The position numbers and the translations under genes were made by a program. The notes beneath the pieces are model-generated. The model ran no database searches. It was not told the origin of the DNA and saw only the letters and a program-made list of their open reading frames with translations. Of a stretch of DNA of 64,000 bases, positions 1 to 9,028 are shown piece by piece (positions within the stretch are counted from its first letter, which is position 1; every line of letters begins with the position of its first letter). The DNA lies in contig NZ_CP116005.1 in the NCBI RefSeq assembly GCF_027941835.1, forward strand, positions 3,735,501-3,799,500, in the 5' to 3' direction. Source of the DNA: Sphingosinicella microcystinivorans (GTDB lineage: Bacteria > Pseudomonadota > Alphaproteobacteria > Sphingomonadales > Sphingomonadaceae).

Positions 1-93
1 TCTCATCCGGACGAGCCATTCGATGATGTCCTGAATATGACTGAGACATGGGAAATGGAGAGGAATGATCCGGTGCAGGAAATCCGCATCTGA
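1..93 (+). CDS. Possible 3' end of a truncated gene
   Basis: Frame 1 is open from the first base to a TGA at 91-93 and would encode about 30 residues, rich in acidic residues, ending in EIRI. No domain can be recognised from so short a tail. The stretch is more AT-rich than the rest of the window, with less G/C at third positions, so it may be the end of an unusual gene or simply non-coding. It converges on trmJ. The start lies outside the window. Confidence 0.3.
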   Translation, partial: SHPDEPFDDVLNMTETWEMERNDPVQEIRI

Positions 94-171
94 ATAACCG
101 CTCCTTCGCATCCCACACCGTAGCCGACCATCCGCAAACCACCCCATCGCAGGCACTCATCGCATTGAACG

Positions 172-903
172 CTAGCGGCGATCCTTGATAAGCGCCGTGA
201 TGATACCGCGCAGCGTGCGCACCTCCTTCGCGGAGAAGCCGGGACGCGTCAGCATGTTCCGGAGCGTGCGGCGCGAAGCCGGGGCGCGGGATTCGACGCG
301 GAAATACCCTACGGCATCGAGCGCCGTGTCGATCTGCGCGATGAGGCCTTCGAGGTCGGCCTGCGGGGCCGGGCCTTCGTAGTTGTCGAAGCTCGCCGCC
401 TCGCCCACGTTCGCCTTCGACCATTCGTAGGCGAAGAGGATCACCGCCTGCGCGAGGTTCAGCGATGCGAACTCCGGGTTCACGGGCACGGTGAGGATGG
501 CCTGCGCGAGCGCGACGTCGTCGGTTTCGAGGCCGGAGCGTTCCGGGCCGAACAGGATCGCCGTGCGACCCGGCCGGGCGCGCGTGTCGCGGGCCGCCTT
601 TTCGGGGCCGACAACCGCCTTGGTGAGGCCGCGCTTGCGCACCGTGGTGGCGTAGACGAACGCGCAGTCGGCCACGGCGTCGGCCACAGTTTCGCAAACC
701 TGTGCGTTTTCGAGCACGATGTCCGCCCCGCTCGCCGCCGGGCCTGCGTCCGGGTTGGGCCAGCCGTCGCGCGGAGACACGAGGCGCATCTCCGCAAGCC
801 CGAAGTTGAGCATCGCGCGCGCCGCCTTGCCGATGTTCTCGCCGAGCTGCGGCCGCACCAGAACGATGACCGGCGGCGGCGCCTCCTGCGGCGCGCCTGT
901 CAC
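172..903 (-). CDS. trmJ: tRNA (cytidine/uridine-2'-O-)-methyltransferase TrmJ
   Basis: A SPOUT-class (TrmH family) RNA methyltransferase that uses SAM to 2'-O-methylate a ribose, in TrmJ at tRNA position 32. At 243 aa it has the usual TrmJ length. The three SPOUT motifs are visible: RPQLGENIGKAARAM near residue 18 with the NIG core, LFGPERSGL near residue 117, and VPVNPEFASLNLAQAV near residue 140, which forms the knotted SAM site. A C-terminal helical extension carries RRTLRNMLTRPG. It is the last gene of rpiB-glyA-nrdR-trmJ, starting 10 nt after the nrdR stop. Another SpoU-family specificity cannot be fully excluded, but length and motifs favour TrmJ. Confidence 0.88.
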   Translation of the reverse strand: MTGAPQEAPPPVIVLVRPQLGENIGKAARAMLNFGLAEMRLVSPRDGWPNPDAGPAASGADIVLENAQVCETVADAVADCAFVYATTVRKRGLTKAVVGPEKAARDTRARPGRTAILFGPERSGLETDDVALAQAILTVPVNPEFASLNLAQAVILFAYEWSKANVGEAASFDNYEGPAPQADLEGLIAQIDTALDAVGYFRVESRAPASRRTLRNMLTRPGFSAKEVRTLRGIITALIKDRR

Positions 904-913
904 TTGGCTGCCG

Positions 914-1384
914 TCACTTGGTCCCGTTCCGCGCGACGGTCTCGATGGTGCCGATGAAGTCCTCGAAGTCCTTCGCCTCGCGGAAATCGCGGTAGACGCT
1001 GGCGAAGCGCACGTAGGCGACGGCGTCGAGGCTCTTCAGCCCCTCCATCACCGCCTGCCCGATCACCTCGGCCTCGATCTCGGCCTCGCCGATCGCCTCC
1101 ATCTGGCGAACGATGCCGGAAACCAGCCGCTCGATGCGCTCGGGCGCGATCGGGCGCTTGCGGCAGGCGATCTCGATGGAGCGGGCGAGCTTGTCGCGCT
1201 CGAACACCTCCTTGTCGCCGGACTTCTTGATGATGACGAGCTCGCGAAGCTGCACGCGCTCGAACGTCGTGAAGCGCGCGCCGCACGCCGGGCACTGACG
1301 GCGGCGGCGAATCGCGCCGCCGTCTTCCGTCGGCCGCGAGTCCTTGACCTGGCTATCCTCGCTTCCGCAAAACGGGCAGCGCAT
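914..1384 (-). CDS. nrdR: Transcriptional repressor NrdR
   Basis: NrdR is a nucleotide-sensing repressor of ribonucleotide reductase genes. The 156-aa protein begins with a zinc ribbon (CPFCGS at residues 3-8, then [11 protein letters not shown] near 29-40), followed by an ATP-cone domain with [17 protein letters not shown] and [11 protein letters not shown], the family signature. Length matches the family (about 150-160 aa). It lies between glyA and trmJ, a neighbourhood common in Alphaproteobacteria. No ribonucleotide reductase gene is in the window, so its targets lie elsewhere. Confidence 0.96.
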   Translation of the reverse strand: MRCPFCGSEDSQVKDSRPTEDGGAIRRRRQCPACGARFTTFERVQLRELVIIKKSGDKEVFERDKLARSIEIACRKRPIAPERIERLVSGIVRQMEAIGEAEIEAEVIGQAVMEGLKSLDAVAYVRFASVYRDFREAKDFEDFIGTIETVARNGTK

Positions 1385-1417
1385 CGCTCGTCCCCCTCCC
1401 GCTACGCCTCGACCGCG

Positions 1418-2725
1418 TCAGAGCCCCGGATAGATCGGGAAACGATCGCAGAGCGCCTTCACGCGCGCCCGCACATCCGCTTCCACCGCGCCGTTGCCCT
1501 CGTGGCCGCTCGCGGCAAGGCCGTCGAGCACGTCCGCGATCATGTCGGCGATCTGGGTGAACTCGGCCTGTCCGAAGCCGCGCGTCGTACCCGCGGGCGA
1601 GCCGACGCGGATGCCGCTCGTCTTCGTCGGCGGCAGCGGGTCGAACGGCACGCCGTTCTTGTTGCAGGTGATGTGGCTGCGCTCCAGCGCCTCGTCGGCG
1701 TCCTTGCCGGTGAGGCCCTTGGGCCTGAGGTCGATGAGCGCGAGGTGCGTGTCCGTGCCGCCCGCAACCACATCGCAGCCGCGCTCCTTGAGGCGGCCCG
1801 CGAGCGTCTTCGCGTTGGCGATCACCGCCTGCGCGTAGACCTTGAAGCTCGGGTCGAGCGCCTCGCCGAACGCCACGGCCTTCGCGGCGATCACGTGCAT
1901 CAGCGGACCGCCCTGGAGGCCGGGGAACACCGCCGAGTTGATCTTCTTGCCGAGCGCCTCGTCGTTCGAGAGCACCATGCCGCCGCGCGGCCCGCGCAGC
2001 GTCTTGTGCGTGGTGGTGGTGACGACATGCGCGTGCGGCAGCGGGCTCGGGTGCAGGCCCGCCGCGACGAGCCCGGCGAAGTGCGCCATGTCGACGAGGA
2101 AGTACGCGCCCACCTTGTCCGCGATCGCGCGGAAGCGTGGGAAATCGAGCGTGCGCGGATAGGCCGAGCCGCCCGCGATGATGAGCTTCGGCTTGTGCTC
2201 CAGCGCCAGCCGCTCGACCTCGTCGAAATCGACGAGGTGGTCATCCGGCCGAACGCCGTACTGTACGGCGTTGAACCACTTGCCGGACTGCGCGGGCGGC
2301 GCGCCGTGCGTCAGGTGGCCGCCCGCGGCGAGGCTCATGCCCATCACCGTGTCGCCCGGCTGCACCAGCGCCATCATCACGGCACCGTTCGCTTGCGCGC
2401 CCGAGTGCGGCTGCACGTTGGCGTAGGCGCAGTCGAAGAGCTTGCGGGCGCGGTCGATGGCGAGCTGCTCGACCTCGTCCGAAGGCGCGCAGCCCTGATA
2501 GTAGCGCTTGCCGGGGTAGCCTTCCGCGTACTTGTTGGTGAACACGCTGCCCTGCGCCTCGAGCACCGCGCGGCTGACGATGTTCTCGGAAGCGATCAGC
2601 TCGATCTGGTCGCGCTCGCGGGCGAGTTCGCTGGAGATGGCCTTGGCGACGGCCGCGTCGGCGGCGGCGACGCCGTCCGTGAAGAACCCGTCCTGGGCAA
2701 GCGGCGTGGCGGCGGCGGTGCTCAT
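1418..2725 (-). CDS. glyA: Serine hydroxymethyltransferase
   Basis: A PLP enzyme that interconverts serine plus tetrahydrofolate with glycine plus 5,10-methylene-THF, the main one-carbon entry point. The 435-aa length is typical. Visible signatures are the substrate-binding [10 protein letters not shown] near residue 41, [11 protein letters not shown], and the PLP-lysine motif [16 protein letters not shown] in the middle of the protein. ATG at 2725 follows the rpiB stop by 20 nt, and nrdR follows after 33 nt. Functionally it feeds the metF/metH operon further along the window and shares serine with the serC-serA genes. Confidence 0.97.
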   Translation of the reverse strand: MSTAAATPLAQDGFFTDGVAAADAAVAKAISSELARERDQIELIASENIVSRAVLEAQGSVFTNKYAEGYPGKRYYQGCAPSDEVEQLAIDRARKLFDCAYANVQPHSGAQANGAVMMALVQPGDTVMGMSLAAGGHLTHGAPPAQSGKWFNAVQYGVRPDDHLVDFDEVERLALEHKPKLIIAGGSAYPRTLDFPRFRAIADKVGAYFLVDMAHFAGLVAAGLHPSPLPHAHVVTTTTHKTLRGPRGGMVLSNDEALGKKINSAVFPGLQGGPLMHVIAAKAVAFGEALDPSFKVYAQAVIANAKTLAGRLKERGCDVVAGGTDTHLALIDLRPKGLTGKDADEALERSHITCNKNGVPFDPLPPTKTSGIRVGSPAGTTRGFGQAEFTQIADMIADVLDGLAASGHEGNGAVEADVRARVKALCDRFPIYPGL

Positions 2726-2745
2726 GCTCGTATCTCCTTCGTGGG

Positions 2746-3177
2746 CTACGCCGACAATTTGTCGACGCGCCGCTGGTGGCGCCCGCCCTCGAAGGGCGTG
2801 TTCAGAAATTCATTGAGGCAATCCCGCGCCGTCTCGATGCCGATCAGGCGTTCGCCGAGCGCGAGGATATTCGCATCGTTGTGCTGGCGCGAAAGCCGCG
2901 CCATCAGGCCGTTCATGCAGAGCGCGGCGCGCGCGCCCTTCACGCGGTTCGCCGCGATCGAGATGCCGATGCCGGAGCCGCAGACGACGACGCCCTTCTC
3001 GGCCCTGCCGCTCGCCACCGCCTCGCCCACGGCGCGGCCGAAATCCGGGTAGTCCACCGAGTCCGTGCCGTTCGTGCCGAGGTCGAGCACCTCGTGCCCG
3101 GCTTCCTTCAGCCAGCCGGCAACCGCCGATTTCAGGCCGTAGCCGGCGTGGTCGCTGCCAATGGCGATGACGGACAT
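2746..3177 (-). CDS. rpiB: Ribose 5-phosphate isomerase B
   Basis: RpiB interconverts ribose 5-phosphate and ribulose 5-phosphate in the non-oxidative pentose phosphate pathway. The 143-aa protein has the family hallmarks: [11 protein letters not shown] at the N-terminus, [12 protein letters not shown], and the active-site segment [20 protein letters not shown] with its catalytic cysteine near residue 66. [18 protein letters not shown] binds phosphate. It is the first gene of rpiB-glyA-nrdR-trmJ, an arrangement common in alphaproteobacteria. The ATG is the only good start. Confidence 0.95.
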   Translation of the reverse strand: MSVIAIGSDHAGYGLKSAVAGWLKEAGHEVLDLGTNGTDSVDYPDFGRAVGEAVASGRAEKGVVVCGSGIGISIAANRVKGARAALCMNGLMARLSRQHNDANILALGERLIGIETARDCLNEFLNTPFEGGRHQRRVDKLSA

Positions 3178-3276
3178 GGAGCGGCGGGCCTCATGCTGGG
3201 TACGGAAACGATTCGCGTGAGCGCACTATCTAGGGGAGCGGCGCCGTCCGCGCCACCAAGAATTGTGGCATCCGCG

Positions 3277-4293
3277 TCACGTGTAGATGCCCCTCAGATC
3301 GAGTGTGGCCTTCCTGCCGATCGCGGCATAGTTCGCCTTCAGCCACTGATCGGCCTTCGCGCGCCCGAGGTCGCGCAGCGCCGTGAGGAACGGCCAGTCC
3401 GCGTTCATCTTGGTGGCGGGCGAATGGGCGGCAAGCTCGTCGCCGCCGTCGACGCGGTGCATCAGGATCTTGCGGTAGCGCTTGCCCGCGACGATCTGCC
3501 GGGTCTCGATCAGCCGGTCGACGAACTCGATGGCGCGAAGCTCGCGCAGCAGCGAGCCGTTGAAGGCGATCTCGTCGATGCGGTTGTCGATGTCCTCGAC
3601 GCTGGTGGGAAGCTGGCGGCGCTCGATGGGGCTCACCTGCACGAGCAGTATGTCCTCCGGCCCCGGATGATAGAACAGCGGGAACAGCGCCGGGTTGCCC
3701 ATGTAGCCGCCGTCCCAGTAGGGCTCGCCGTCGATCTCCACGGCCTGGAAGAGCTGCGGCAGGCACGCGGAGGCGGCGAGCACGTCCGCCGTCACCTCGG
3801 CCCCCGAGAACACGCGCACCTTGCCGGTGAAGACGTTGGTCGCCGCGATGAACAGCGTCAGCGCCTCACAGGCGCCGATCTTCTCGAAATCGAAGGACTC
3901 GGCGACGATGTCGCGCAGCGGATTGAGGCCGGCGGGGTTGAACTGGTACGGGCTCACCGCGCGCGAGACCTGCCGGAGAAGCTCGCGCCCCGGCGAGCCG
4001 TGGCCCGTCCACGCCGCCCACCAGTCGTTCCACGGCGTGCCGCGCACCGGCACGAACAGCGCGGCATCGGAGACGCGCTTCCAGAACCGGTCGAGGCTTT
4101 CGCGCGCGCCGTCGCGTCCGCCGCTCATCCAACCCTGCGCCAGCGCGGCCGCGTTCATCGCCCCCGCGCTGGTGCCCGATATGGCGGAGAGTTCGATACG
4201 CTTGTCCTCGAGCAGCCGGTCGAGCACGCCCCACGTGAACGCGCCGTGGCTGCCGCCGCCCTGGAGCGCGAGGTTGATGGTTTTCGTCGCCAT
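3277..4293 (-). CDS. Patatin-like phospholipase
   Basis: A Ser-Asp dyad lipid acyl hydrolase of the patatin family, RssA/YchK-like in size (338 aa). Residues 10-15 carry the glycine-rich oxyanion loop GGGSHG, the nucleophile elbow is GTSAG near residue 40, and the catalytic aspartate is in DGGYMGN near residue 214. No signal peptide is seen, so it is probably cytoplasmic or membrane-associated. Its substrate cannot be read from sequence. Alphaproteobacterial homologues have been linked to granule depolymerisation or phospholipid turnover, which is only a possibility here. It is 43 nt from the hemA start-side neighbour's stop and on the same strand, so co-transcription is not certain. Confidence 0.9.
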   Translation of the reverse strand: MATKTINLALQGGGSHGAFTWGVLDRLLEDKRIELSAISGTSAGAMNAAALAQGWMSGGRDGARESLDRFWKRVSDAALFVPVRGTPWNDWWAAWTGHGSPGRELLRQVSRAVSPYQFNPAGLNPLRDIVAESFDFEKIGACEALTLFIAATNVFTGKVRVFSGAEVTADVLAASACLPQLFQAVEIDGEPYWDGGYMGNPALFPLFYHPGPEDILLVQVSPIERRQLPTSVEDIDNRIDEIAFNGSLLRELRAIEFVDRLIETRQIVAGKRYRKILMHRVDGGDELAAHSPATKMNADWPFLTALRDLGRAKADQWLKANYAAIGRKATLDLRGIYT

Positions 4294-4336
4294 GACCGGA
4301 ACCTAGCGTCCGATCAAGGGCCTGCCTATCCGCAGG

Positions 4337-5551
4337 TCAGGCCGCGAGGCGAATTTCCAGCCGGTCCCAGATCTCCACGAGCGCGGAGACGAGATCGCCC
4401 ATCATAGCCTCGTCGTGTGTGGGGCCGGGGGTGAAGCGCAGCCGCTCCGTACCGCGCGGCACGGTCGGGTAGTTGATCGGCTGCACGTAGACGCCGTACT
4501 CGATGAGCAGGATGTCGCTGATCTTCTTGGTCTTCACCGGGTCGCCGACGAGCAGCGGCACGATGTGCGTCGTCGAATCCATCACCGGCAGGCCCGCGTC
4601 GCGCATCTTCGCCTTCAGCATCGCGGCGGCGGCCTGCTGGCCCTCGCGCTCGGCGCCCGACGCCTTCAGGTGGCGCACGCTGGCGAGCGCGCCCGCGACG
4701 AGCACGGGGGCGAGGCTGGTGGTGAAGATGAAGCCGGGCGCGTAGCTGCGGATCACGTCGGTCAGCGTCTTGGAGGCGGCGATGTAGCCGCCCATGATGC
4801 CGAACGCCTTGGCGAGCGTGCCCTCGATGATGGTCAGCCGGTGCGCGACGCCGTCCCGCTCCGAGATGCCGCCGCCGTGGTCGCCGTACATGCCGACCGC
4901 GTGCACCTCGTCGAGGTAGGTGAGCGCGTTGTACTTGTCGGCGAGGTCGCAGATCTCCGCGATCGGCGCGATGTCGCCGTCCATCGAATAGACGCTTTCG
5001 AACGCGATCAGCTTCGCGGCGTCCTTCGGCGCCTCGGCGAGCAACTCCTCAAGGTGCGCGAGGTCGTTGTGGCGGAACACGCGCTTCTCGCAGCCCGCGT
5101 TACGGATGCCCGCGATCATCGAGGCGTGGTTCAATTCGTCCGAGAACACGATGCAGCCCGGCAGGATCTTGCCGAGCGTCGAGAGCGTCGCCTCGTTCGA
5201 GATGTAGCCCGAGGTGAAGAGCAGCGCGGCTTCCTTGCCGTGAAGCTCGGCAAGCTCGTTCTCGAGCTCCAGATGGTAGTGCGTGTTGCCGCCGATGTTG
5301 CGCGTGCCGCCCGAGCCCGCGCCGACGTCGTGCAGCGCTTCCTCCATCGCGGCGATCACGTCCGGGTGCTGGCCCATGCCGAGATAGTCGTTCGAGCACC
5401 AGACGGTGATCGGGCGCGCGCCGTTGTGCCCGGCGAAGCAGCGCGCGTTCGGATAGGCGCCGCGATTGCGCAGGATGTCGATGAAAATGCGGTAGCGACC
5501 CTCGGCATGAAGCCGGTCGATCGCGTCCTTGAAAATGCGGTTGTAGTCCAC
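4337..5551 (-). CDS. hemA: 5-aminolevulinate synthase
   Basis: A PLP enzyme that condenses glycine and succinyl-CoA to 5-aminolevulinate, the first step of the Shemin route to haem that is typical of Alphaproteobacteria. At 404 aa, with [17 protein letters not shown] near 78-93, [13 protein letters not shown] near 211-223 and the PLP-lysine in EGTLAKAFG (Lys248), it is a canonical ALAS. The start is GTG at 5551. Succinyl-CoA comes from the 2-oxoglutarate dehydrogenase encoded further along. A Fur-box-like palindrome lies 87-105 nt upstream, which suggests iron control. HemB, the next enzyme, is encoded at 10973. Confidence 0.96.
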   Translation of the reverse strand: MDYNRIFKDAIDRLHAEGRYRIFIDILRNRGAYPNARCFAGHNGARPITVWCSNDYLGMGQHPDVIAAMEEALHDVGAGSGGTRNIGGNTHYHLELENELAELHGKEAALLFTSGYISNEATLSTLGKILPGCIVFSDELNHASMIAGIRNAGCEKRVFRHNDLAHLEELLAEAPKDAAKLIAFESVYSMDGDIAPIAEICDLADKYNALTYLDEVHAVGMYGDHGGGISERDGVAHRLTIIEGTLAKAFGIMGGYIAASKTLTDVIRSYAPGFIFTTSLAPVLVAGALASVRHLKASGAEREGQQAAAAMLKAKMRDAGLPVMDSTTHIVPLLVGDPVKTKKISDILLIEYGVYVQPINYPTVPRGTERLRFTPGPTHDEAMMGDLVSALVEIWDRLEIRLAA

Positions 5552-5637
5552 GCTCTCTAACCCGTCCTGCCCGCTCTTTTGCCCGCTTTACATCGGAGGC
5601 GGCGCTCCCGTCACCCCACTTTATGTCGCAGGGACTT

Positions 5638-5656
5638 GTTGCGAGTTTTTCGCAAC
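5638..5656 (-). promoter_or_regulatory. Candidate Fur box upstream of hemA
   Basis: A perfect inverted repeat, GTTGCGA-N5-TCGCAAC (arms 5638-5644 and 5650-5656), lies in the 127-bp gap upstream of hemA. The core TTGCGA-N5-TCGCAA resembles the alphaproteobacterial Fur consensus (TGCnAnTnnTTnGCA). The neighbouring DNA is T-rich, unlike the GC-rich surroundings. It could also be a weak hairpin after the upstream minus-strand gene, but the U-tract needed for a terminator is on the other strand. Confidence 0.5.
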
Positions 5657-5678
5657 TTTTGCGAAGGGCTGGAACGAC

Positions 5679-6821
5679 TTAGATAGACTTCTCAACAAGG
5701 AAGCTGTCGATGGCGAATTTCGCCGCCCAGTTGAGATAGGCCCACCGGCCGTACTCGCCGTCGATCGGGAACGAACCGCGCACGCCGCCGACGAGATCGG
5801 GGTTGCCGTCCAGCGCAATCGTGCGGCGCACGAAGGCGTTCAGCCCCTTGCCTGCCGCGACGAAGCCGTCGCCGCCGCCGAGCGGGGCGAGGTAGAACAG
5901 GCTCTCGGCGACCTGCACATTGCCGGTGAGGCAGGACCAGTCGGCCGCCGCCGACCAGTCCGACCGGAGACGGCCCGGAAGCGCGCCATCGCTGCGGAGC
6001 GCGCCGACGAGCGCGCGACCCATCTTCAGCGCCGCGTCCAGATAGCGCTGCTCGCCCGAAAGCCGGTGCGCCTCCACGACCCCGCGCAGGTAATAGCCGA
6101 GCGTATGGGTGAGCGGCCGGTCCTTGTGCTGAAGGCAGCAATCATCGACCCAGCCGTTCGCCTGCATCTTGCCGAGCGCCCAGTCCACCTGCCTGAGGCC
6201 CGCCGCGCCGTAGCCTTCGCCGGGGGCGGTACGCTCGGCTTCGAACAGACCCCACGACACATGCGTCTCGTAGGCCTTCTCGCCCGCGTGCGTGAACGGC
6301 GACGGATGCGAACGCCAGCAGCCGTCGGGATCGAGCGAATCCCTGAGGAAGCGGGCTGCGCCGTGCATGGCTTCGAGATACTTCGCGTCCCCGAGCGTCC
6401 GCGCGCCGATGGCGAGGCCGATCAGGATCTGGCCGGTGTTGAAGGTGACGGACTTGACCGGAACGGCGTCGATCTTGCCTCCCTGAAAGCCGCCGTCCTC
6501 GAGTTGGATCGCGCACAGCCAGTCGAGCATCCGGCGCGCGCGGGCTTCCTCGCCCAGCGCGAGCAACGTCGGAACGATGTAGCCGGTCGTCTCGGGGTAG
6601 CTGGTTGCCCAGCCCTTCGCGACATGCCAGTCGCGGGCAACGCCGCCATCGGCCGTCGCCGAGAAATCCTGCGCGCGGCCGAGCCACGCCGTGCAGGCCG
6701 CGATGGCGGCATCAATGCCGGGGTCGCTGGCGGGAAGCCCGGTGGCGTCGCGTTTCTTCGCCGCGCGTTCCGCAGGCGCAAGCTGGAAGTCGTTGTAGAG
6801 TGTTTTCAGTGTCTTGAGCAT
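5679..6821 (-). CDS. Six-hairpin/toroid-fold protein of unknown function
   Basis: A 380-aa soluble protein without signal peptide. It is built from repeated helical segments with motifs such as GWATSYPETTGYIVPTLL, IQLEDGGFQGG, TFNTGQILIGL, THVSWGLFEAER and THTLGYYLRGV. This pattern is typical of alpha/alpha toroid folds (glycoside hydrolase-like or prenyltransferase/terpene-cyclase-like). LEDGGFQGG resembles the QxxDGsf repeats of that superfamily. No catalytic set is obvious. The ATG at 6821 is preferred over an in-frame GTG at 6830. It follows an ATP-grasp gene by 31 nt, and the two probably form a pair. A role in modifying a polysaccharide or glycoconjugate is inference only. Confidence 0.72.
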   Translation of the reverse strand: MLKTLKTLYNDFQLAPAERAAKKRDATGLPASDPGIDAAIAACTAWLGRAQDFSATADGGVARDWHVAKGWATSYPETTGYIVPTLLALGEEARARRMLDWLCAIQLEDGGFQGGKIDAVPVKSVTFNTGQILIGLAIGARTLGDAKYLEAMHGAARFLRDSLDPDGCWRSHPSPFTHAGEKAYETHVSWGLFEAERTAPGEGYGAAGLRQVDWALGKMQANGWVDDCCLQHKDRPLTHTLGYYLRGVVEAHRLSGEQRYLDAALKMGRALVGALRSDGALPGRLRSDWSAAADWSCLTGNVQVAESLFYLAPLGGGDGFVAAGKGLNAFVRRTIALDGNPDLVGGVRGSFPIDGEYGRWAYLNWAAKFAIDSFLVEKSI

Positions 6822-6852
6822 GGGCTCCACCTAGCGGGAGTCGGTTAAGGTT

Positions 6853-8001
6853 TTATCGCCGCCCGGTGAGGCGGGAGAGCTTCCGGGTGATACGGCTGCG
6901 GCCCTGTGCAAGCCACGGGCCGGGATCGCCGCGCCGCCAGACGGCATCAATCGCCTGCCAGCCCTTGCCCGCCTTCGGAACCTTTGCCCCGGAGGCGACC
7001 GCGCCGGGGTCGCGCCATCCATAACGATGCGTGGGTGCGGCAGTCGGAAGCGGCAGGCGCATCTGGTCGGCGAACTGGACGGCGGGCAGGTTGACCCCGT
7101 TCAGCGTCGCCAGCTCGGACTGGTAGTCCGTGCGGCAGGCGGTCGGCTCGATCATGTAGAATTCGCCGGTGCGCGCATGGCGCTTGAATTCGAGGCTGCC
7201 CATGCCCTGAAAGTGCGCCGCCGCGAAAAAGGCCTGCGTGTCGGCCGCAAGCCGCGCGTGCGCTTCGGGCGCGGGCGCGCAGCCCGCCGTGCCACCGACA
7301 CGCGGCGGCCAGCTCGCCGTCTTGTAGCCGGTGTAGGCGGCGAGCATGTCGCTCTCCGCGCTGAAATAGGCGAGGCAGAAGAAGACGCTGCCGTCGTCGC
7401 CGGGCACATATTCCTGCGCCACGAGTTCGCCCGCGGCGGCGAGCATGTCCGGGATCGTCGGCGCGGCCTCGTCCGCGCTTTCGAACACGTAAGCCTTCCT
7501 GAACCGCGCCTGATAGGCGGCGACGTGCTCGCTCGGCTTCACGATCAGCGGCGGCGTGAGCCTGCCGAGCAGCGCGACGTCCTCCGCCGCGCGCAGCGTC
7601 ACCGTCTTCGGCACCGCGAGGCCGGCGCGTTCGGCGATCGGCATGAAGCGGTCCTTGTTGACCATCGCCTCCACCACCGCGCGCCCCGGCATGGCGATCC
7701 GGTAGCCGGAAATCGCGTCGCGATACGCCGCGACCGTCGCCACGCCGTCCTCGCGGGTCAGGAACAGCACCGGGTCGTGGTCGAGCCGCGCGCGGTAGGC
7801 GGCAAGCGCCTCGAGCAGGCCCTCCCCGGACACCGCGGCCTTCGACACCGAGCAGCAGCGGGTGGCGGTATAGGCGCCCATCGCGTCGTCGAGCGCATGG
7901 GTGCGGATTCCGGCCTGCGCGAGCGACCGCACGACGCCGAGGCCGTTGAGGCCAAGGCCGACGACGAGAGCGCTGCCGCTCAAAAGCCGAGGTCTCCCCA
8001 T
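6853..8001 (-). CDS. ATP-grasp family ligase (carboxylate-amine ligase-like)
   Basis: A 382-aa ATP-grasp protein. The N-terminus ALVVGLGLNGLGVVRSLAQAGI is a Rossmann-like pre-ATP-grasp domain. The core has PPLIVKPSE near residue 180, VAQEYVPGDDGSVFFCL near 225, and a C-terminal metal/ATP segment LEFKRHARTGEFYMIEPTACR, where the acidic E/N pair is partly altered. Such enzymes join a carboxylate to an amine or thiol through an acyl phosphate; the substrate is unknown. Its first 22 nt overlap the 3' end of the upstream hydrolase gene, indicating tight coupling. It is followed by the toroid-fold gene. Similar ligases occur near polysaccharide loci, but no glycosyltransferases are nearby here. Confidence 0.8.
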   Translation of the reverse strand: MGRPRLLSGSALVVGLGLNGLGVVRSLAQAGIRTHALDDAMGAYTATRCCSVSKAAVSGEGLLEALAAYRARLDHDPVLFLTREDGVATVAAYRDAISGYRIAMPGRAVVEAMVNKDRFMPIAERAGLAVPKTVTLRAAEDVALLGRLTPPLIVKPSEHVAAYQARFRKAYVFESADEAAPTIPDMLAAAGELVAQEYVPGDDGSVFFCLAYFSAESDMLAAYTGYKTASWPPRVGGTAGCAPAPEAHARLAADTQAFFAAAHFQGMGSLEFKRHARTGEFYMIEPTACRTDYQSELATLNGVNLPAVQFADQMRLPLPTAAPTHRYGWRDPGAVASGAKVPKAGKGWQAIDAVWRRGDPGPWLAQGRSRITRKLSRLTGRR

Positions 8002-9008
8002 GCGGGAGGCGCGAAATAGCCGTCCACCATATCCTCCGTCACGTCGCGGAGCGCGGCCGGGCGCCAGCGCGGCGACTTGTCCTTGTCGATCAGCTGGGCG
8101 CGGATGCCTTCGTAGAAATCATGGCCCGACTTGATCGCCGACACCAGCCTGTATTCGCGGCGGAGGCACCCGGCGAGGTCGTCGCCCCGCGCCTCGCGGA
8201 GCGCGCGCAGGCTGATCTTCATGCTGGTCGGCGACAGCTTCATCAGCGTGTCGCGCTGCGCGACGGCCCAGTCGCTGCCGAGCGAAAGCGATTCCATGAT
8301 CGCCTCGACGCTGTCGAACGCGAAGTGCCGGTCGATCTCGGCGCGGACCTCCGCGAGCGGCGCCGGGCCTGCGTCCGAATGGAAGGCGTTCAACGTCTGC
8401 GCGACGTCATTGCCCTCTGCGAGCGCGTCGGTCAGCGCCCCGATCCGGTCGCTGGCGCAGTGGTGCGTGCCGTAGGCGGCATACATGCAGTCCGCCGCCT
8501 TGAGCCGCGCGCCGGTGAGGCCGAGGTAGGTGCCCACCTCGCCCGGCATCTGCGCGAGCGCGTGCGTGCCGCCGACGTCGGGGATGAGGCCGATGCCGGT
8601 TTCGGGCATGGCGAACAGCGTTTTTTCGGTGACGACCCGGTAGGGCGCGTGCACCGAGATGCCGACGCCGCCGCCCATGCTGAAGCCGTCGACGAGCGCC
8701 ACGTAGGGCTTCGGATACCGGCCGATGGCGAGGTTCATGCGGTATTCGTCCGCGAAGAAGCCCTCCCAGTCCGACGTGCCTTCCTTGCCCGCGTGATAGA
8801 GGCCGACGACGTCGCCGCCCGCGCAGAACGCCTTTTCCCCCGCACCGCGCACGACGACCACCGAGACGTCGTCGTCCCCGGCCCACGCGTCGAGCTGGCG
8901 GTGCAGCGCAAGGCACATGCCGCGATTGAGCGCGTTCAGCGCCTGCGGCCGGTTCAGCGTCACCAGCCCTGCGCGGCCGCGCTTTTCGAACAGGATGTCG
9001 TCGGTCAT
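7980..9008 (-). CDS. Enoyl-CoA hydratase/isomerase family protein, 3-hydroxyisobutyryl-CoA hydrolase-like
   Basis: A 342-aa crotonase-fold protein with the C-terminal extension that marks the HIBYL-CoA hydrolase (ECH_2) group. Seen are LNRPQALNALNRGM near residue 18, the oxyanion segment EKAFCAGGDVVGLY near 60, DGFSMGGGVGISVHAPYRV near 105, and FAMPETGIGLIPDVGGTHAL near 130, which holds the catalytic Glu/Asp region. The family removes CoA from 3-hydroxyisobutyryl-CoA in valine breakdown. The thioesterase 20 nt upstream fits acyl-CoA metabolism, but other valine genes are not adjacent. The beta-hydroxyacid dehydrogenase at 15869 could act on the same product. Confidence 0.87.
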   Translation of the reverse strand: MTDDILFEKRGRAGLVTLNRPQALNALNRGMCLALHRQLDAWAGDDDVSVVVVRGAGEKAFCAGGDVVGLYHAGKEGTSDWEGFFADEYRMNLAIGRYPKPYVALVDGFSMGGGVGISVHAPYRVVTEKTLFAMPETGIGLIPDVGGTHALAQMPGEVGTYLGLTGARLKAADCMYAAYGTHHCASDRIGALTDALAEGNDVAQTLNAFHSDAGPAPLAEVRAEIDRHFAFDSVEAIMESLSLGSDWAVAQRDTLMKLSPTSMKISLRALREARGDDLAGCLRREYRLVSAIKSGHDFYEGIRAQLIDKDKSPRWRPAALRDVTEDMVDGYFAPPAWGDLGF

Positions 9009-9028
9009 TCGGCTCCCCTCAAAGTCTT

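Noticed and set aside
719..3052. A 777-codon open frame on the plus strand over nrdR-glyA-rpiB
   Set aside because: Antisense shadow of three genes with clear family motifs; the product has no recognisable domain.
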